DNA of 49,819 nt, from NCBI GenBank assembly GCA_017540905.1, contig JAFYAC010000051.1, positions 1 to 49,819 on the forward strand. Direction: 5' to 3'. The stretch is from Kiritimatiellia bacterium (lineage in GTDB: Bacteria > Verrucomicrobiota > Kiritimatiellia > CAIQIC01 > Lenti-01). The notes beneath the pieces are model-generated. The model saw only the letters and a program-made list of their open reading frames with translations. It did no database searches and was not told the DNA's origin. A program made the translations under genes and the position numbers. This document shows positions 37,034 to 45,337 of the stretch, piece by piece. The stretch's first letter is position 1; each line of letters opens with the position of its first letter.

Positions 37034-37828
37034 ATGGCGGATACGGATGACATCCTGATCGAGGCGGAAGACTTGGGCCGGCGCTTTTCGGGCGTGGCGG
37101 CGGTCTCGCGCGTGTCGTTCCGCGTGCGGCGCGGCGAACTGGTCGCCCTGCTCGGCCCCAACGGATCGGGCAAGACGACGCTCCTGCGCATGCTGGCGGG
37201 CGCGCTGGCGCCGTCCGAAGGCCGCGCCCTGCTCTGCGGCCTGGACCCGGCGGAGCAGTCGCTGGAGGTCCGCCGCCGCTGCGGCTACTTGCCCGAGCGC
37301 TCCCCCCTCTATCCCGAGATGCGCGTGGAGGAATACCTCCGCTACCGCGGCCGCATCCGCGGCCTCCGCGGCGCCGGACTGCTCCTGCGCCTGCACGAGA
37401 CGATGCAGTACTGCGGCCTCTCCCAGGTGGCCCGCCGCCCGCCCATCGGGTCGCTCTCGCTGGGCCAGCGCCGCCGCGTGGCCATCGCCGACTGCCTGCT
37501 GCACAGCCCGGACGTCCTGCTGCTGGACGGCCCGCTCGACGGACTCGACGCGATCCAGTCGGCGGCCCTCGCCGGGCTGATGATCGACCTGTCGGAAAGC
37601 TGCGCCATCGTCTTTTCCTCGCACTCGCTCGAGTCGCTGCAGTCGGTGTGCAGCCGGGCGCTGATCCTGAACGCCGGACGCCTGATCGCCGACGGCACGC
37701 CCGACGGCCTGACCGCGGCGCAGCCCGGCGCGAAAACCTTCGCGCAGGCCTTCGTCCGCATGGCGGCGGCGACGTCGGAGCCGCCGCGGCCCGCCGGGAC
37801 CGCCCCGCGCCGCGGGAGGAGGCCGTGA
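37034..37828 (+). CDS. ABC transporter ATP-binding protein (GldA/NatA-like) with altered Walker B
   Basis: 264 residues. Walker A LLGPNGSGKTTLLRMLAG (near residue 40), GldA-style GYLPERSPLYPEMRVEEYLR, signature IGSLSLGQRRRVAIADCLL and switch histidine VFSSHSLESLQ. Walker B reads VLLLDGPLDGLD: Gly replaces the catalytic Glu of the usual DEP. ATP would bind, but hydrolysis is expected to be slow unless another residue compensates. First gene of a five-gene operon; the permease starts 1 bp after its stop. Confidence 0.88.
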   Translation: MADTDDILIEAEDLGRRFSGVAAVSRVSFRVRRGELVALLGPNGSGKTTLLRMLAGALAPSEGRALLCGLDPAEQSLEVRRRCGYLPERSPLYPEMRVEEYLRYRGRIRGLRGAGLLLRLHETMQYCGLSQVARRPPIGSLSLGQRRRVAIADCLLHSPDVLLLDGPLDGLDAIQSAALAGLMIDLSESCAIVFSSHSLESLQSVCSRALILNAGRLIADGTPDGLTAAQPGAKTFAQAFVRMAAATSEPPRPAGTAPRRGRRP

Positions 37829-37829
37829 C

Positions 37830-38576
37830 ATGAGCGCGTTCGTACCCCTCTGGCAGCGCGAGACCGGGGCGTGCTTCCGCACCTCCATCGCCTACACGGT
37901 CGGCGTCTTCTTCCTGGTGCTGACCGGCGCCGCCTACTGGATGCTGGCCGGCCGGCTGGCCGCCGGCGAAATCGACGGCACGCTCGCGGAAGCCTTCTTC
38001 TCCTCGCAGTGGTTCTGGCTGGCGATGCTCCTGCTGGGCTCGATGCTGACGATGCGTCTCTTCGCGGAGGAAATACGCCTGGGGACGCTGGAGATGCTGA
38101 TGGGCGCGCCCGTCACGGAGACGGAAGTGGTGCTGTCCAAGTTCGCCTCCGCGGGGACGGTGTTCACGTTGCTGTGGCTCCCGACCCTCGCCTATCCCGC
38201 CGTGGCCCGCTTGTGCGGCCTCGACCTGCCCCCGCCGGTACCGGGGCAGGCCGCCTCCGCCTACTTCGGCGTGCTGCTGCTCGGCGCGTTCTTCCTGTCC
38301 GCGGGCCTCTTCTGCTCGCTGCTGACGAAGCACCAGATGGTGGCGGCGATGCTCGGCTTCGGCGCGATGGGCGCGTGGGTGTCCGGCGGCCTCCTCACCA
38401 GCCGCATCAGCCCCGAAGGCCAGTCCGCGCTCGCCCGCGCCCTGTCGGCCCCTCTGCACATGCGCGACTTCGCGGCGGGCATCCTCGACACCCGCACCAT
38501 CGTCCTCTACCTCTCCGCCACGGTCCTCCTCCTCTTCTGTTCCATCCGCCTGCTGGAGGCGCGCCGCCTGCGCTGA
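37830..38576 (+). CDS. ABC-2 type permease (GldF-like)
   Basis: 248 residues with six predicted helices. It opens FVPLWQRETGACFRTSIAYT, followed by VGVFFLVLTGAAYWMLAG. FAEEIRLGTLEMLMGAPVTE is the conserved cytoplasmic segment of GldF/NosY-type permeases. It partners the ATPase before it and the GldG-like protein after it. Substrate unknown. Sits between genes with spacings of 1 and 5 bp. Confidence 0.87.
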   Translation: MSAFVPLWQRETGACFRTSIAYTVGVFFLVLTGAAYWMLAGRLAAGEIDGTLAEAFFSSQWFWLAMLLLGSMLTMRLFAEEIRLGTLEMLMGAPVTETEVVLSKFASAGTVFTLLWLPTLAYPAVARLCGLDLPPPVPGQAASAYFGVLLLGAFFLSAGLFCSLLTKHQMVAAMLGFGAMGAWVSGGLLTSRISPEGQSALARALSAPLHMRDFAAGILDTRTIVLYLSATVLLLFCSIRLLEARRLR

Positions 38577-38581
38577 TTGCC

Positions 38582-40069
38582 ATGCCCCGCCGTTCCCCCA
38601 GCTACACCGCCGCCGCGCCGCGCCCCCGCCTGCGCCGCTTCCGCCGCTGGCTGGGCCGGGCCGACCTGCTGGTCTCGGTGTTCCTCGCGGTGGTCCTCTT
38701 CGGGATGGTGAACCTCCTGTCCTGGCGCCACTGGGTGCGGCTGCATTCCCGGGCGGGGGCGGGCGGGCGCCTGTCGGAGAAGACGCTGCGCCTCCTCGAA
38801 GACACGCCCGGCGAGATCCGGTTCCAGGTCCTGATGCGCCCGGACAACGACGCCTTCCGGCCCACGGCCGACCTCCTCCGCGAATACGAAGCCAGTTCCG
38901 CGGCCGTGTCCGTGCGCTTCATCCACCCGGACCGCGACCTGGCCGACGCCGAAGCCCTCGTGCGCAACTCCCGCGGCGCGGCCGGCGAATGCGTCGTCGT
39001 CGAAACCGGCGGCCGCCAGGCCACGCTGCCTGCGGACACGCTGTTCGATGCGCCCCCGTCCGGCGGCGGCGCGGCGGCGGCGCCCTCCCCCTCCCCCCGC
39101 GCCTACTGCGGCGAACAGCGCCTGTCCGGCGCCATCCGTTCCCTCGTCCGCACCACCCGCCCCGCCGTCTACTTCCTCCAGGGGCACGGCGAACACTCCC
39201 CCAGCGACTTCGGGCGCGACGGCTACTCCCGCATCGCCGAGCGCCTCCGCGACGAAAACGCCGACGTCCTGACCCTCGACTTCGGCACCGCCCGCACCAT
39301 ACCGGCCGACTGCGAACTGCTGGTGCTGGCGGGCCCCGTCCGCACCCTGGCGCCCCACGAACTCAACCTCCTGCGCGCCTACCTCGACCGCCGCGGCCGC
39401 CTCCTGCTCCTCCTCGACCCGCGCACCGACACCGGCCTCGAGCCGCTCCTCCGCGACTGGGGCGTGCAGACGGGCTCCGACGTCATCGCCGACGAAACCC
39501 ACACGCTCGGCGGCCGCGACCTCCACGCCAACGCCTACCCCCCCCACCCCGCCACCGCCTCCCTCCAGGGCCTGACCACCGTGTTCACCCTCTCCCGCTC
39601 CCTCCGCCCCATCCCCCAGCCGCCGGGCGTCGACAAACCCGCCGTGTTCCCCGTCGTCCTCTCCTCCCCCGACAGCTGGGCCGAGTTCGACCCCGGCGAC
39701 GCCTCCCCCCGCTTCGACGCGCAGATCGACATCCCCGGCCCGCTGCCCGTCGCCGTGGCCGTCGAGCGCGGCCCGGTCCCCGGCGTTCACGTCCAGATCC
39801 GCCCCACGCGCATGATGGTGTTCGGCGACTCCGGCTTCGCTTCCAACGCGGGCCTGGTCGGCGCGAACGGCGACCTCTTCCTCAACGCCGTCCACTGGCT
39901 GCTCGACGCCGATCCCGCGCAGCTCGTGCCCGGCCCCCGCGCCCCGTCCGACGCCCGGGTGATCGCCACCCGCCCGCAGCTCGACCGCCTCTTCGTGTGC
40001 CTGGTCTGCGTGTTCCCGGCGCTCCTGGCCGCGGCCGGCTTCTTCGTGTCCTGGAGGAGGAGGCGCTGA
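38582..40069 (+). CDS. GldG family protein (ABC-associated extracytoplasmic subunit)
   Basis: 495 residues. One N-terminal helix (LLVSVFLAVVLFGMVNLLSW), an extracytoplasmic domain with LRLLEDTPGEIRFQVLMRPD, VYFLQGHGEHSPSDFGRDGY and LRAYLDRRGRLLLLLDPRTD (the DUF4350/GldG-type core), and a C-terminal helix (LFVCLVCVFPALLAAAGFFV) with an RRRR tail inside. In Bacteroidota GldG works with GldA/GldF in gliding; outside that phylum the role is unknown. Located between the permease and a DUF4340 protein, the usual order. Confidence 0.85.
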   Translation: MPRRSPSYTAAAPRPRLRRFRRWLGRADLLVSVFLAVVLFGMVNLLSWRHWVRLHSRAGAGGRLSEKTLRLLEDTPGEIRFQVLMRPDNDAFRPTADLLREYEASSAAVSVRFIHPDRDLADAEALVRNSRGAAGECVVVETGGRQATLPADTLFDAPPSGGGAAAAPSPSPRAYCGEQRLSGAIRSLVRTTRPAVYFLQGHGEHSPSDFGRDGYSRIAERLRDENADVLTLDFGTARTIPADCELLVLAGPVRTLAPHELNLLRAYLDRRGRLLLLLDPRTDTGLEPLLRDWGVQTGSDVIADETHTLGGRDLHANAYPPHPATASLQGLTTVFTLSRSLRPIPQPPGVDKPAVFPVVLSSPDSWAEFDPGDASPRFDAQIDIPGPLPVAVAVERGPVPGVHVQIRPTRMMVFGDSGFASNAGLVGANGDLFLNAVHWLLDADPAQLVPGPRAPSDARVIATRPQLDRLFVCLVCVFPALLAAAGFFVSWRRRR

Positions 40070-40071
40070 CC

Positions 40072-41862
40072 ATGCACCGCCGCACCACCTCCGTCCTCGC
40101 CCTCGCCGTCCTCCTCCTCGGCGCCTACCTCCTCGTCTGGGAGCACGGCGACCGCCTCGACCGCGAAGACCTCTCCCGCATGCGCCGCGCCCTGCGGCTG
40201 GACCCCGACCGCGTCGAAGCGCTGGCCATCGACGGCCCGTCCGGGCACACGCTCTGCCGCCGCCGCGGGGAAGACTGGCAGCTCGCCGAACCCATATCCG
40301 CCCGGGCCGACACCTCCCGCATCCGCCAAATCCTCTCCCTCCTCCGCGAACTCCCGCGCGGCGGGATCGTCCTTCCCGACCGCCGCGACCGCGACGCCTA
40401 CGCACACTACGGCCTCGAGCCCCCGCAGGCCTCCCTGGCGGTTGTCCAGGGCACCTCCACCAACCGCCTGCTCATCGGCCGCCGCTCGCCCCTCGGGGAC
40501 GACGTGTACGTCCGCAAGGAAGGCCTGGACGCCGTCGTCCGCATCCCCGTCTCCCTCCTCGACCTCCTTCCGACCTCCCTCGACGCCATGCGCTCCCGCT
40601 CCCTGCTCCGGGGCGTGCCGGCCGCCATCGACCGCCTCGAACTCCGCAACGCCTCCGGCTACATCCAGCTCGCCCGCACCCCGGCCGGCGCGTGGCAAAT
40701 CCTCCAGCCCCTGGCGACCCGGGCCGACCCCGTGCCCATCGCCTCCCTGGTCCGCGAACTCCTCGCCTGCACCATCGTCCAGTTCGTCCAGGACGGCGTG
40801 ACCGACTTCACCCCCTACGGCCTCGACGCCCCTTCCGCCCTTTCCGCCATCCTCGACACCGAAGGCGGTCTCGGGTCCCAAATCATCTTCTTCGGCGACC
40901 CCTTGGCCTCCTCCCCCGGGCTCGTCTACGCCCGGCTCCAGGGCGAGAACTCCGTCTACGCCGTCCCCGACGCCGCGGCCAAGGCCCTGGCCATCCGGCT
41001 CGACGACCTCCGCGACCGGCGCATCCCCGGCCTCACCCTGCCCGCCCGCATCCAGGGCGTCCGCGCCGAAGGCGACGGAGCGGCCCTCGAATTCCACCGC
41101 GACGGCGCCCTTCCCGGCGGCTGGCAGATCGACCGCCCCCGCCGGGTGCCCGCCGACCCCGCCGCCATCACGAACCTCCTCGCCGGCTGGACCGGCGTGC
41201 GCATCACCGCCTTCGAGCCCCCGCCGGCCCCGTCCGCCGCCTCCTCCCTGCCGCCGCCGCCCGAACCCGTCTTCACCCGCACCCTCCGCATCGCCCTGGC
41301 CGACAACCCCGACCCCGTGCTCATCCACGTCGGCCCCGCCGAAGCCACCAACGCCTGCCGCATCCGCATCGCCGGCGAATCCGCCACCGCCATCGCCGAG
41401 CCCGCCGCCCTCCTCGACTTCCCCCTCGACGCCGAACCCTACCAGTCCCTCGACGTCCTCTCCATCCCCTCCGCCAACGTCCTGGCCCTCGACCTCGGCA
41501 CCCCGGCCCGCACCCTGTCCGTCCGCCGCGACCCCGTGACCGGCGACTGGGTCCAGCCGCCCGAAGGCTTCGACGCCCTCCTCGCCGCCCTATCCCCCCT
41601 CCGCGCCGCCGAATGGCTGCCCATTCCCGACGGCCTCGACCGCACCGCCCCCGTCTCCACCCTACGCATCACCCAGACCGGGCGCCGCACCCTCTCCAAC
41701 ACCCTTCTCCTCTATCCCGACGGCATCTACCTCCTCCGCGGCCATCCCGCCGCCTTCCGGCTCCCCCCCGACTCCCCCGTCGCCCGCTGGCTCACCCCGT
41801 CGCTCCCCGCCGCCGCCGGAGAAGAACCCGCCCCCGCCGCCCAAGCCCCCGCCGCCCCATGA
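40072..41862 (+). CDS. DUF4340 domain-containing protein
   Basis: 596 residues. A signal/anchor helix (TSVLALAVLLLGAYLLVWEH) is followed by repeated DUF4340-type modules of about 150-200 residues, each with a pattern such as YGLEPPQASLAVVQGTSTNR, LLIGRRSPLGDDVYVRKEGL or DFTPYGLDAPSALSAILDTE. DUF4340 proteins accompany GldG-like proteins in ABC operons and are probably periplasmic. The C-terminus is Ala/Pro-rich. Two bases separate it from the GldG stop; its stop overlaps the next start. Confidence 0.85.
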   Translation: MHRRTTSVLALAVLLLGAYLLVWEHGDRLDREDLSRMRRALRLDPDRVEALAIDGPSGHTLCRRRGEDWQLAEPISARADTSRIRQILSLLRELPRGGIVLPDRRDRDAYAHYGLEPPQASLAVVQGTSTNRLLIGRRSPLGDDVYVRKEGLDAVVRIPVSLLDLLPTSLDAMRSRSLLRGVPAAIDRLELRNASGYIQLARTPAGAWQILQPLATRADPVPIASLVRELLACTIVQFVQDGVTDFTPYGLDAPSALSAILDTEGGLGSQIIFFGDPLASSPGLVYARLQGENSVYAVPDAAAKALAIRLDDLRDRRIPGLTLPARIQGVRAEGDGAALEFHRDGALPGGWQIDRPRRVPADPAAITNLLAGWTGVRITAFEPPPAPSAASSLPPPPEPVFTRTLRIALADNPDPVLIHVGPAEATNACRIRIAGESATAIAEPAALLDFPLDAEPYQSLDVLSIPSANVLALDLGTPARTLSVRRDPVTGDWVQPPEGFDALLAALSPLRAAEWLPIPDGLDRTAPVSTLRITQTGRRTLSNTLLLYPDGIYLLRGHPAAFRLPPDSPVARWLTPSLPAAAGEEPAPAAQAPAAP

Positions 41863-42692
41863 CCCCCGCCCCCTCCCCCGCCCCCCGTCTCCTGCGCATC
41901 TTCATGGACGCCCACGTCCACGTCTACCCCGCCTACGACCTGCCCGCCTTCCTCCTCGCCGCCCTGGACCACATGCCCCGCCTGGCCCCCACCGACCAAC
42001 GCATCCTCTGCCTGGCCGAGCGCTCCAACCACGCCTTCTTCCAGTCCCTGGCACAGGACGAAATCGCCCTGCCGCCCGAGACCTGGCGCATCGTCGCCTG
42101 GGACCCCGACGGCGCCGTGAAGATCCGCCACCGCCCCACCCACCGCGACCTCTGGATCGTTGCCGGACGCCAGATCGCCACCCGCGAAAAACTCGAAGTC
42201 TGCTCCCTCTTCTCCGACGCCCCCGTCCCCGACGGAATGAACGCCCGCGAAACCATCCGCGCCGTCCGCGACGAAGCCGGCGGCCTGCCGGCCCTCGACT
42301 GGGCCTTCGGCAAGTGGCTGTTCGCGCGCGGCAAGCTGGTGAAAACCCTCTTCGGGACCACCCCCGACCTCCTCCTGATCGATACCGCCATGCGCCCCCG
42401 CGGCACCCCGCCCCCGACCGTCTACGCCGACGCCCTCCGCGCGGGCCGCCCCATCCTGGCCGGCTCCGACCCCTTGGCGGCCCCCGTCGAACAGACCCAA
42501 CCCGGCCGCTACGGCGTCACCTTCCAGCTCCCCGCCCCCGAAGACCCATCCACGATCGTCGCCCCCCTCCGCGCCTTCCTCTCCGCCCCCCACCCCGCCC
42601 CGCTCCCCACCTTCGGCACCCGCGACACCCTCCTCCGCGCCCTCCTCCGCCGCCGCCGCGCCGCCGCCGCCGACCGCTCCCCCCGCCCCTGA
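41859..42692 (+). CDS. Unassigned protein with DAHVHVYP motif
   Basis: 277 residues, soluble. FMDAHVHVYPAYDLPAFLLA near the N-terminus looks like the HxH metal site that opens amidohydrolase or PHP enzymes, but I see no clear later metal ligands (only scattered His such as RHRPTHRDLW). TPDLLLIDTAMRPRGTPPPT and GRPILAGSDPLAAPVEQTQP could be barrel-end loops. Start overlaps the DUF4340 stop (ATGA); MDAHVHV at 41904 is an alternative. It is the last gene of the ABC operon, so a linked role is likely but unknown. Confidence 0.55.
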   Translation: MTPAPSPAPRLLRIFMDAHVHVYPAYDLPAFLLAALDHMPRLAPTDQRILCLAERSNHAFFQSLAQDEIALPPETWRIVAWDPDGAVKIRHRPTHRDLWIVAGRQIATREKLEVCSLFSDAPVPDGMNARETIRAVRDEAGGLPALDWAFGKWLFARGKLVKTLFGTTPDLLLIDTAMRPRGTPPPTVYADALRAGRPILAGSDPLAAPVEQTQPGRYGVTFQLPAPEDPSTIVAPLRAFLSAPHPAPLPTFGTRDTLLRALLRRRRAAAADRSPRP

Positions 42693-42864
42693 CCGCCTCC
42701 TCCCGCCCCCCCCGTATTTCCCTCCCCTCCCCCCTCCAAGCCAACGTGATGACGCCCCCCCGCCGCCGTCCATTCCACACCACTTCCTCCGAATCCTGTG
42801 CCACCGCTTCGCCCTGAGCAGGGCAAGGTTTTCAGTGGCTTTTCAATCCCTCCCCCACCCCCAT

Positions 42865-43002
42865 GTCGCGCGGAAGCGCACCTCTCCCTCTGCGCTCTCC
42901 ACGGGGAGGGCCGCGCTTTGTCGCGGCCGCGCGATTGGGGTGTTACCGGCATGCCCCCGAAGCGCCCTTGCGGAGACGGCCCGGACGAAGCCGGGCCCTC
43001 CC
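42865..43002. repeat. Hairpin repeats, types B and C
   Basis: Type B at 42865-42935 shares GCCGCGCTTTGTCGCGGCCG with 2801-2820. Type C at 42978-43002 is identical to 2962-2986. The same order B-C occurs near 2.8-3.0 kb. Confidence 0.7.
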
Positions 43003-43015
43003 GGGATACGGAAAA

Positions 43016-43123
43016 CGGCTGGGAGGTGCGGCTTTCAGCCGCGCCATGTACTTGGACAAGCAACGCCGGCCTTTCTGCACAACCATCGCGCGACTTCCGG
43101 AGGTGCGGCTTCCAGCCGCGCCG
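43016..43123 (+). repeat. Hairpin repeats, types A and A2
   Basis: 43016-43058 is the near-identical inverted partner of 2638-2680. 43073-43123 matches 7386-7432 in inverse orientation. Confidence 0.75.
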
Positions 43124-43130
43124 CCCGATT

Positions 43131-43158
43131 GGAGATTATGGAAAAACCTTGCGATTTC
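43131..43158 (+). repeat. A+T-rich dispersed module (copy 8)
   Basis: GGAGATTATGGAAAAACCTT then GCGATTTC. It faces copy 9 at 43301-43334. Confidence 0.5.
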
Positions 43159-43300
43159 ATGTCGGGCGCTCCCTCCGGTAGGGCCCGACCTCCGGGCGGG
43201 CCGTACGGCAGGATGGCCCATGCCGGGCCGCCCGGAGGCCGGCCCCTACCGGCCCACAGGGACAGGCCCAGACCATTCCATCCGGCCGCCCAAAACCGAT

Positions 43301-43334
43301 GGAAAGGCCATGTTTTTCCGTAATCTCGTTTGCG
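43301..43334 (-). repeat. A+T-rich dispersed module (copy 9)
   Basis: Minus strand ACGAGATTACGGAAAAACAT then GGCCTTTCC, facing copy 8. Confidence 0.5.
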
Positions 43335-43353
43335 TGGGTTGGGGGCGGGCACA

Positions 43354-43390
43354 AGAAAACCCCGGCCGCCGGGGAGGGCGGGCCGGGGTT
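43354..43390 (-). terminator. Rho-independent terminator of aspS
   Basis: Minus strand stem AACCCCGGCC / GGCCGGGGTT with a 13-nt loop, then TTCTTG. It lies 24 bp past the aspS stop. Confidence 0.8.
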
Positions 43391-43413
43391 GGGCCGGAGG
43401 GTGGCCGGAAGGA

Positions 43414-45222
43414 TTATTCCGCGGCGGGGGCCTGGGCGGCCGGGGGCGTCTCGGCGGCGAGGCGGATGTGGATGTCGCGGAGCTGCTTGGCGTCCACGGT
43501 GGCGGGGGCGGACATCAGCAGGTCCATCGCCTTCTGGGTCTTCGGGAAGGCGATGACGTCGCGGATGCTCTTGCAGCCCGCCAGCAGCATGACCAGGCGG
43601 TCGGCGCCGATGGCCAGCCCGCCGTGCGGCGGCGCGCCGTATTCGAGGGCCCGGATCAGGTGCTGGAAGCGGTCCTTGATTTCCGCCTCCGGCAGGCCGA
43701 GGACCTTGAACATGCGCGCCTGGAACTCCGGGTCGTGGATGCGGATGGACCCGCCGCCGAGTTCGGTGCCGTTGAGCACGATGTCGTAGGCGACGGCGCG
43801 GACTTTTTCGGGGTCGCTGTCCAGCAGCGGGATGTCGTCGGGGTTCGGCGAGGTGAAGGGATGGTGGACGCTCACCAGGCGGCCTTCGTCGTTGCGCTCG
43901 AAGAGCGGGAAGTCGGTCACCCACGTGAACTTGAATACGTCCTCCGGAATGGCCCCGGTCTGGGCGGCGGCCAGCAGGCGGATGCGCCCGAGCAGGGGGA
44001 GGACCTTCTCGGCCTTGTCGGCGCCGAAGAGGACGAGGTCGCCGGGGGCGATGCCGAGCTTGGCGGTCATGGCGGCCTTCTCGGCGTCGGAGAAGAACTT
44101 GACGATGGGGGACTTCCAGGTGCCGTCTTCCTGCACGCGGATGTAGGCGAGGCCGCCGAGGCCGGCTTCCTTGGCCATGCCGGTCCAGTCCTGCTCGACC
44201 ATCTTGATGGAGCAGTGCGGGGAGCCGCCCTTGACGTTGATGGCCTTGAGGACGCCGCCGCTCTCCAGCGCGCGCGCGAAAACCTTGAAGGAGGTGCCGG
44301 CGAAGACGTCGGCCAGGTCGGTGATTTCCATGCCGAAGCGGAGGTCGGGCTTGTCGGAGCCGAAGCGGTCCATCGCCTCGCGCCAGGTCATGCGCGGCAG
44401 CGGGAGGGCGGGCACGGGCTTGCCGGTGGCTTCCATGAGCTTGGCGATGAGGCCGTCGATAAGGGTAATGATGTCCTCTTGGCCGACGAACGACATTTCG
44501 ACGTCGAGCTGGGTGAACTCGGGCTGGCGGTCGGCGCGGAGGTCTTCGTCGCGGAAGCAGCGGGCGACCTGGAAGTAGCGGTCCATGCCGGACATCATCA
44601 GCAGCTGCTTGTACTGCTGCGGGGCCTGCGGGAGCGCGAAGAAGGTGCCCGGGCACACGCGGCTGGGCACGAGGTAGTCGCGGGCGCCTTCGGGGGTGGA
44701 CTTGGTGAGGATCGGGGTTTCGATCTCCATGAAGCCGTTGGCGTCGAAGTAGTTGCGCGCGGTCTGGATGAGCTTGTGCCGCAGGAGGAGGTTGCGTTGC
44801 ATGGAGGGGCGGCGGAGGTCGAGGTAGCGGTACTCGAGGCGCAGGTCCTCGCTGACGGCCATCGCTTCGCGGTCTTCGAGCGGGAAGGGCGGGGTCTTGG
44901 CGCGGTTGAGGACCTCGATGCCGGAGCAGCGGACCTCGATGGCGCCGGTGGCGATCTTGTCGTTGACCATGTCGGCGGGGCGGGCGCGGACGGTGCCGTG
45001 GACGCGCACGACGTACTCGGGGCGGCAGCTCTCGGCGCGGGACCAGGCGACCTGGGAATCCTGCGGGTCGAAGACGCACTGGGTGATGCCGTAGCGGTCG
45101 CGCAGGTCGAGGAAAATCAGCCCGCCGTGGTCGCGGACGCTGTCGACCCAGCCGCAGAGGAATACGGAAGCGCCGTCGTCGCCGGCGCGGAGCTGGCCGC
45201 AGGTGTGGGTTCTGGATTGCAT
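43414..45222 (-). CDS. aspS: Aspartate--tRNA ligase, probably non-discriminating (Asp/Asn)
   Basis: 602 residues, bacterial class II synthetase. N-terminal OB-fold anticodon domain (VFLCGWVDSVRDHGGLIFLD), motif 1 region RHKLIQTARNYFDANGFMEI, motif 2 FRDEDLRADRQPEFTQLD, a GAD insertion (residues about 285-420) and motif 3 ending GLAIGADRLVMLLAG. RDHGG carries His at residue 32, where E. coli discriminating AspRS has Leu (RDLGS) and Pseudomonas non-discriminating AspRS has His. That suggests charging of both tRNA-Asp and tRNA-Asn. GAAAGGAA precedes the ATG; own promoter and terminator. Confidence 0.95.
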   Translation of the reverse strand: MQSRTHTCGQLRAGDDGASVFLCGWVDSVRDHGGLIFLDLRDRYGITQCVFDPQDSQVAWSRAESCRPEYVVRVHGTVRARPADMVNDKIATGAIEVRCSGIEVLNRAKTPPFPLEDREAMAVSEDLRLEYRYLDLRRPSMQRNLLLRHKLIQTARNYFDANGFMEIETPILTKSTPEGARDYLVPSRVCPGTFFALPQAPQQYKQLLMMSGMDRYFQVARCFRDEDLRADRQPEFTQLDVEMSFVGQEDIITLIDGLIAKLMEATGKPVPALPLPRMTWREAMDRFGSDKPDLRFGMEITDLADVFAGTSFKVFARALESGGVLKAINVKGGSPHCSIKMVEQDWTGMAKEAGLGGLAYIRVQEDGTWKSPIVKFFSDAEKAAMTAKLGIAPGDLVLFGADKAEKVLPLLGRIRLLAAAQTGAIPEDVFKFTWVTDFPLFERNDEGRLVSVHHPFTSPNPDDIPLLDSDPEKVRAVAYDIVLNGTELGGGSIRIHDPEFQARMFKVLGLPEAEIKDRFQHLIRALEYGAPPHGGLAIGADRLVMLLAGCKSIRDVIAFPKTQKAMDLLMSAPATVDAKQLRDIHIRLAAETPPAAQAPAAE

Positions 45223-45244
45223 GGAAAGTTCCTTTCTGTTGGGG

Positions 45245-45262
45245 CGCGGTCCGTGGACCGCG
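45245..45262 (-). promoter_or_regulatory. Hairpin in the aspS 5' leader
   Basis: Perfect dyad CGCGGTCC-AC-GGACCGCG between the promoter and the ribosome site, about 23 nt before the start codon. No recognised T-box or other riboswitch features. Confidence 0.4.
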
Positions 45263-45279
45263 GATGGGAAAACGGCGGG

Positions 45280-45308
45280 AGTATAGGCGGGGGGATGGGA
45301 CGGGGCAA
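45280..45308 (-). promoter_or_regulatory. Predicted aspS promoter
   Basis: Minus strand TTGCCC (45308-45303), 17 bp, TATACT (45285-45280), giving a leader of about 50 nt. Confidence 0.75.
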
Positions 45309-45337
45309 GAATTGTTTGCGCATCCGCGCCCGCTGCG

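Larger units (their letters stand above)
42693..43413. other. Intergenic gap, mosaic of hairpin repeats
   Basis: No gene. Contains type B (42865-42935), C (42978-43002), A (43016-43058) and A2 (43073-43123) elements, two facing A+T-rich modules (43131 plus, 43301 minus) around a GC-rich inverted repeat near 43162-43258, then the aspS terminator. Confidence 0.7.

Noticed and set aside
43162-43258. GC-rich inverted repeat as a structured RNA
   Set aside because: The arms (AGGGCCCGACCTCCGGGCGG and its approximate inverse) look like another intergenic hairpin repeat; no promoter or conserved RNA features seen.
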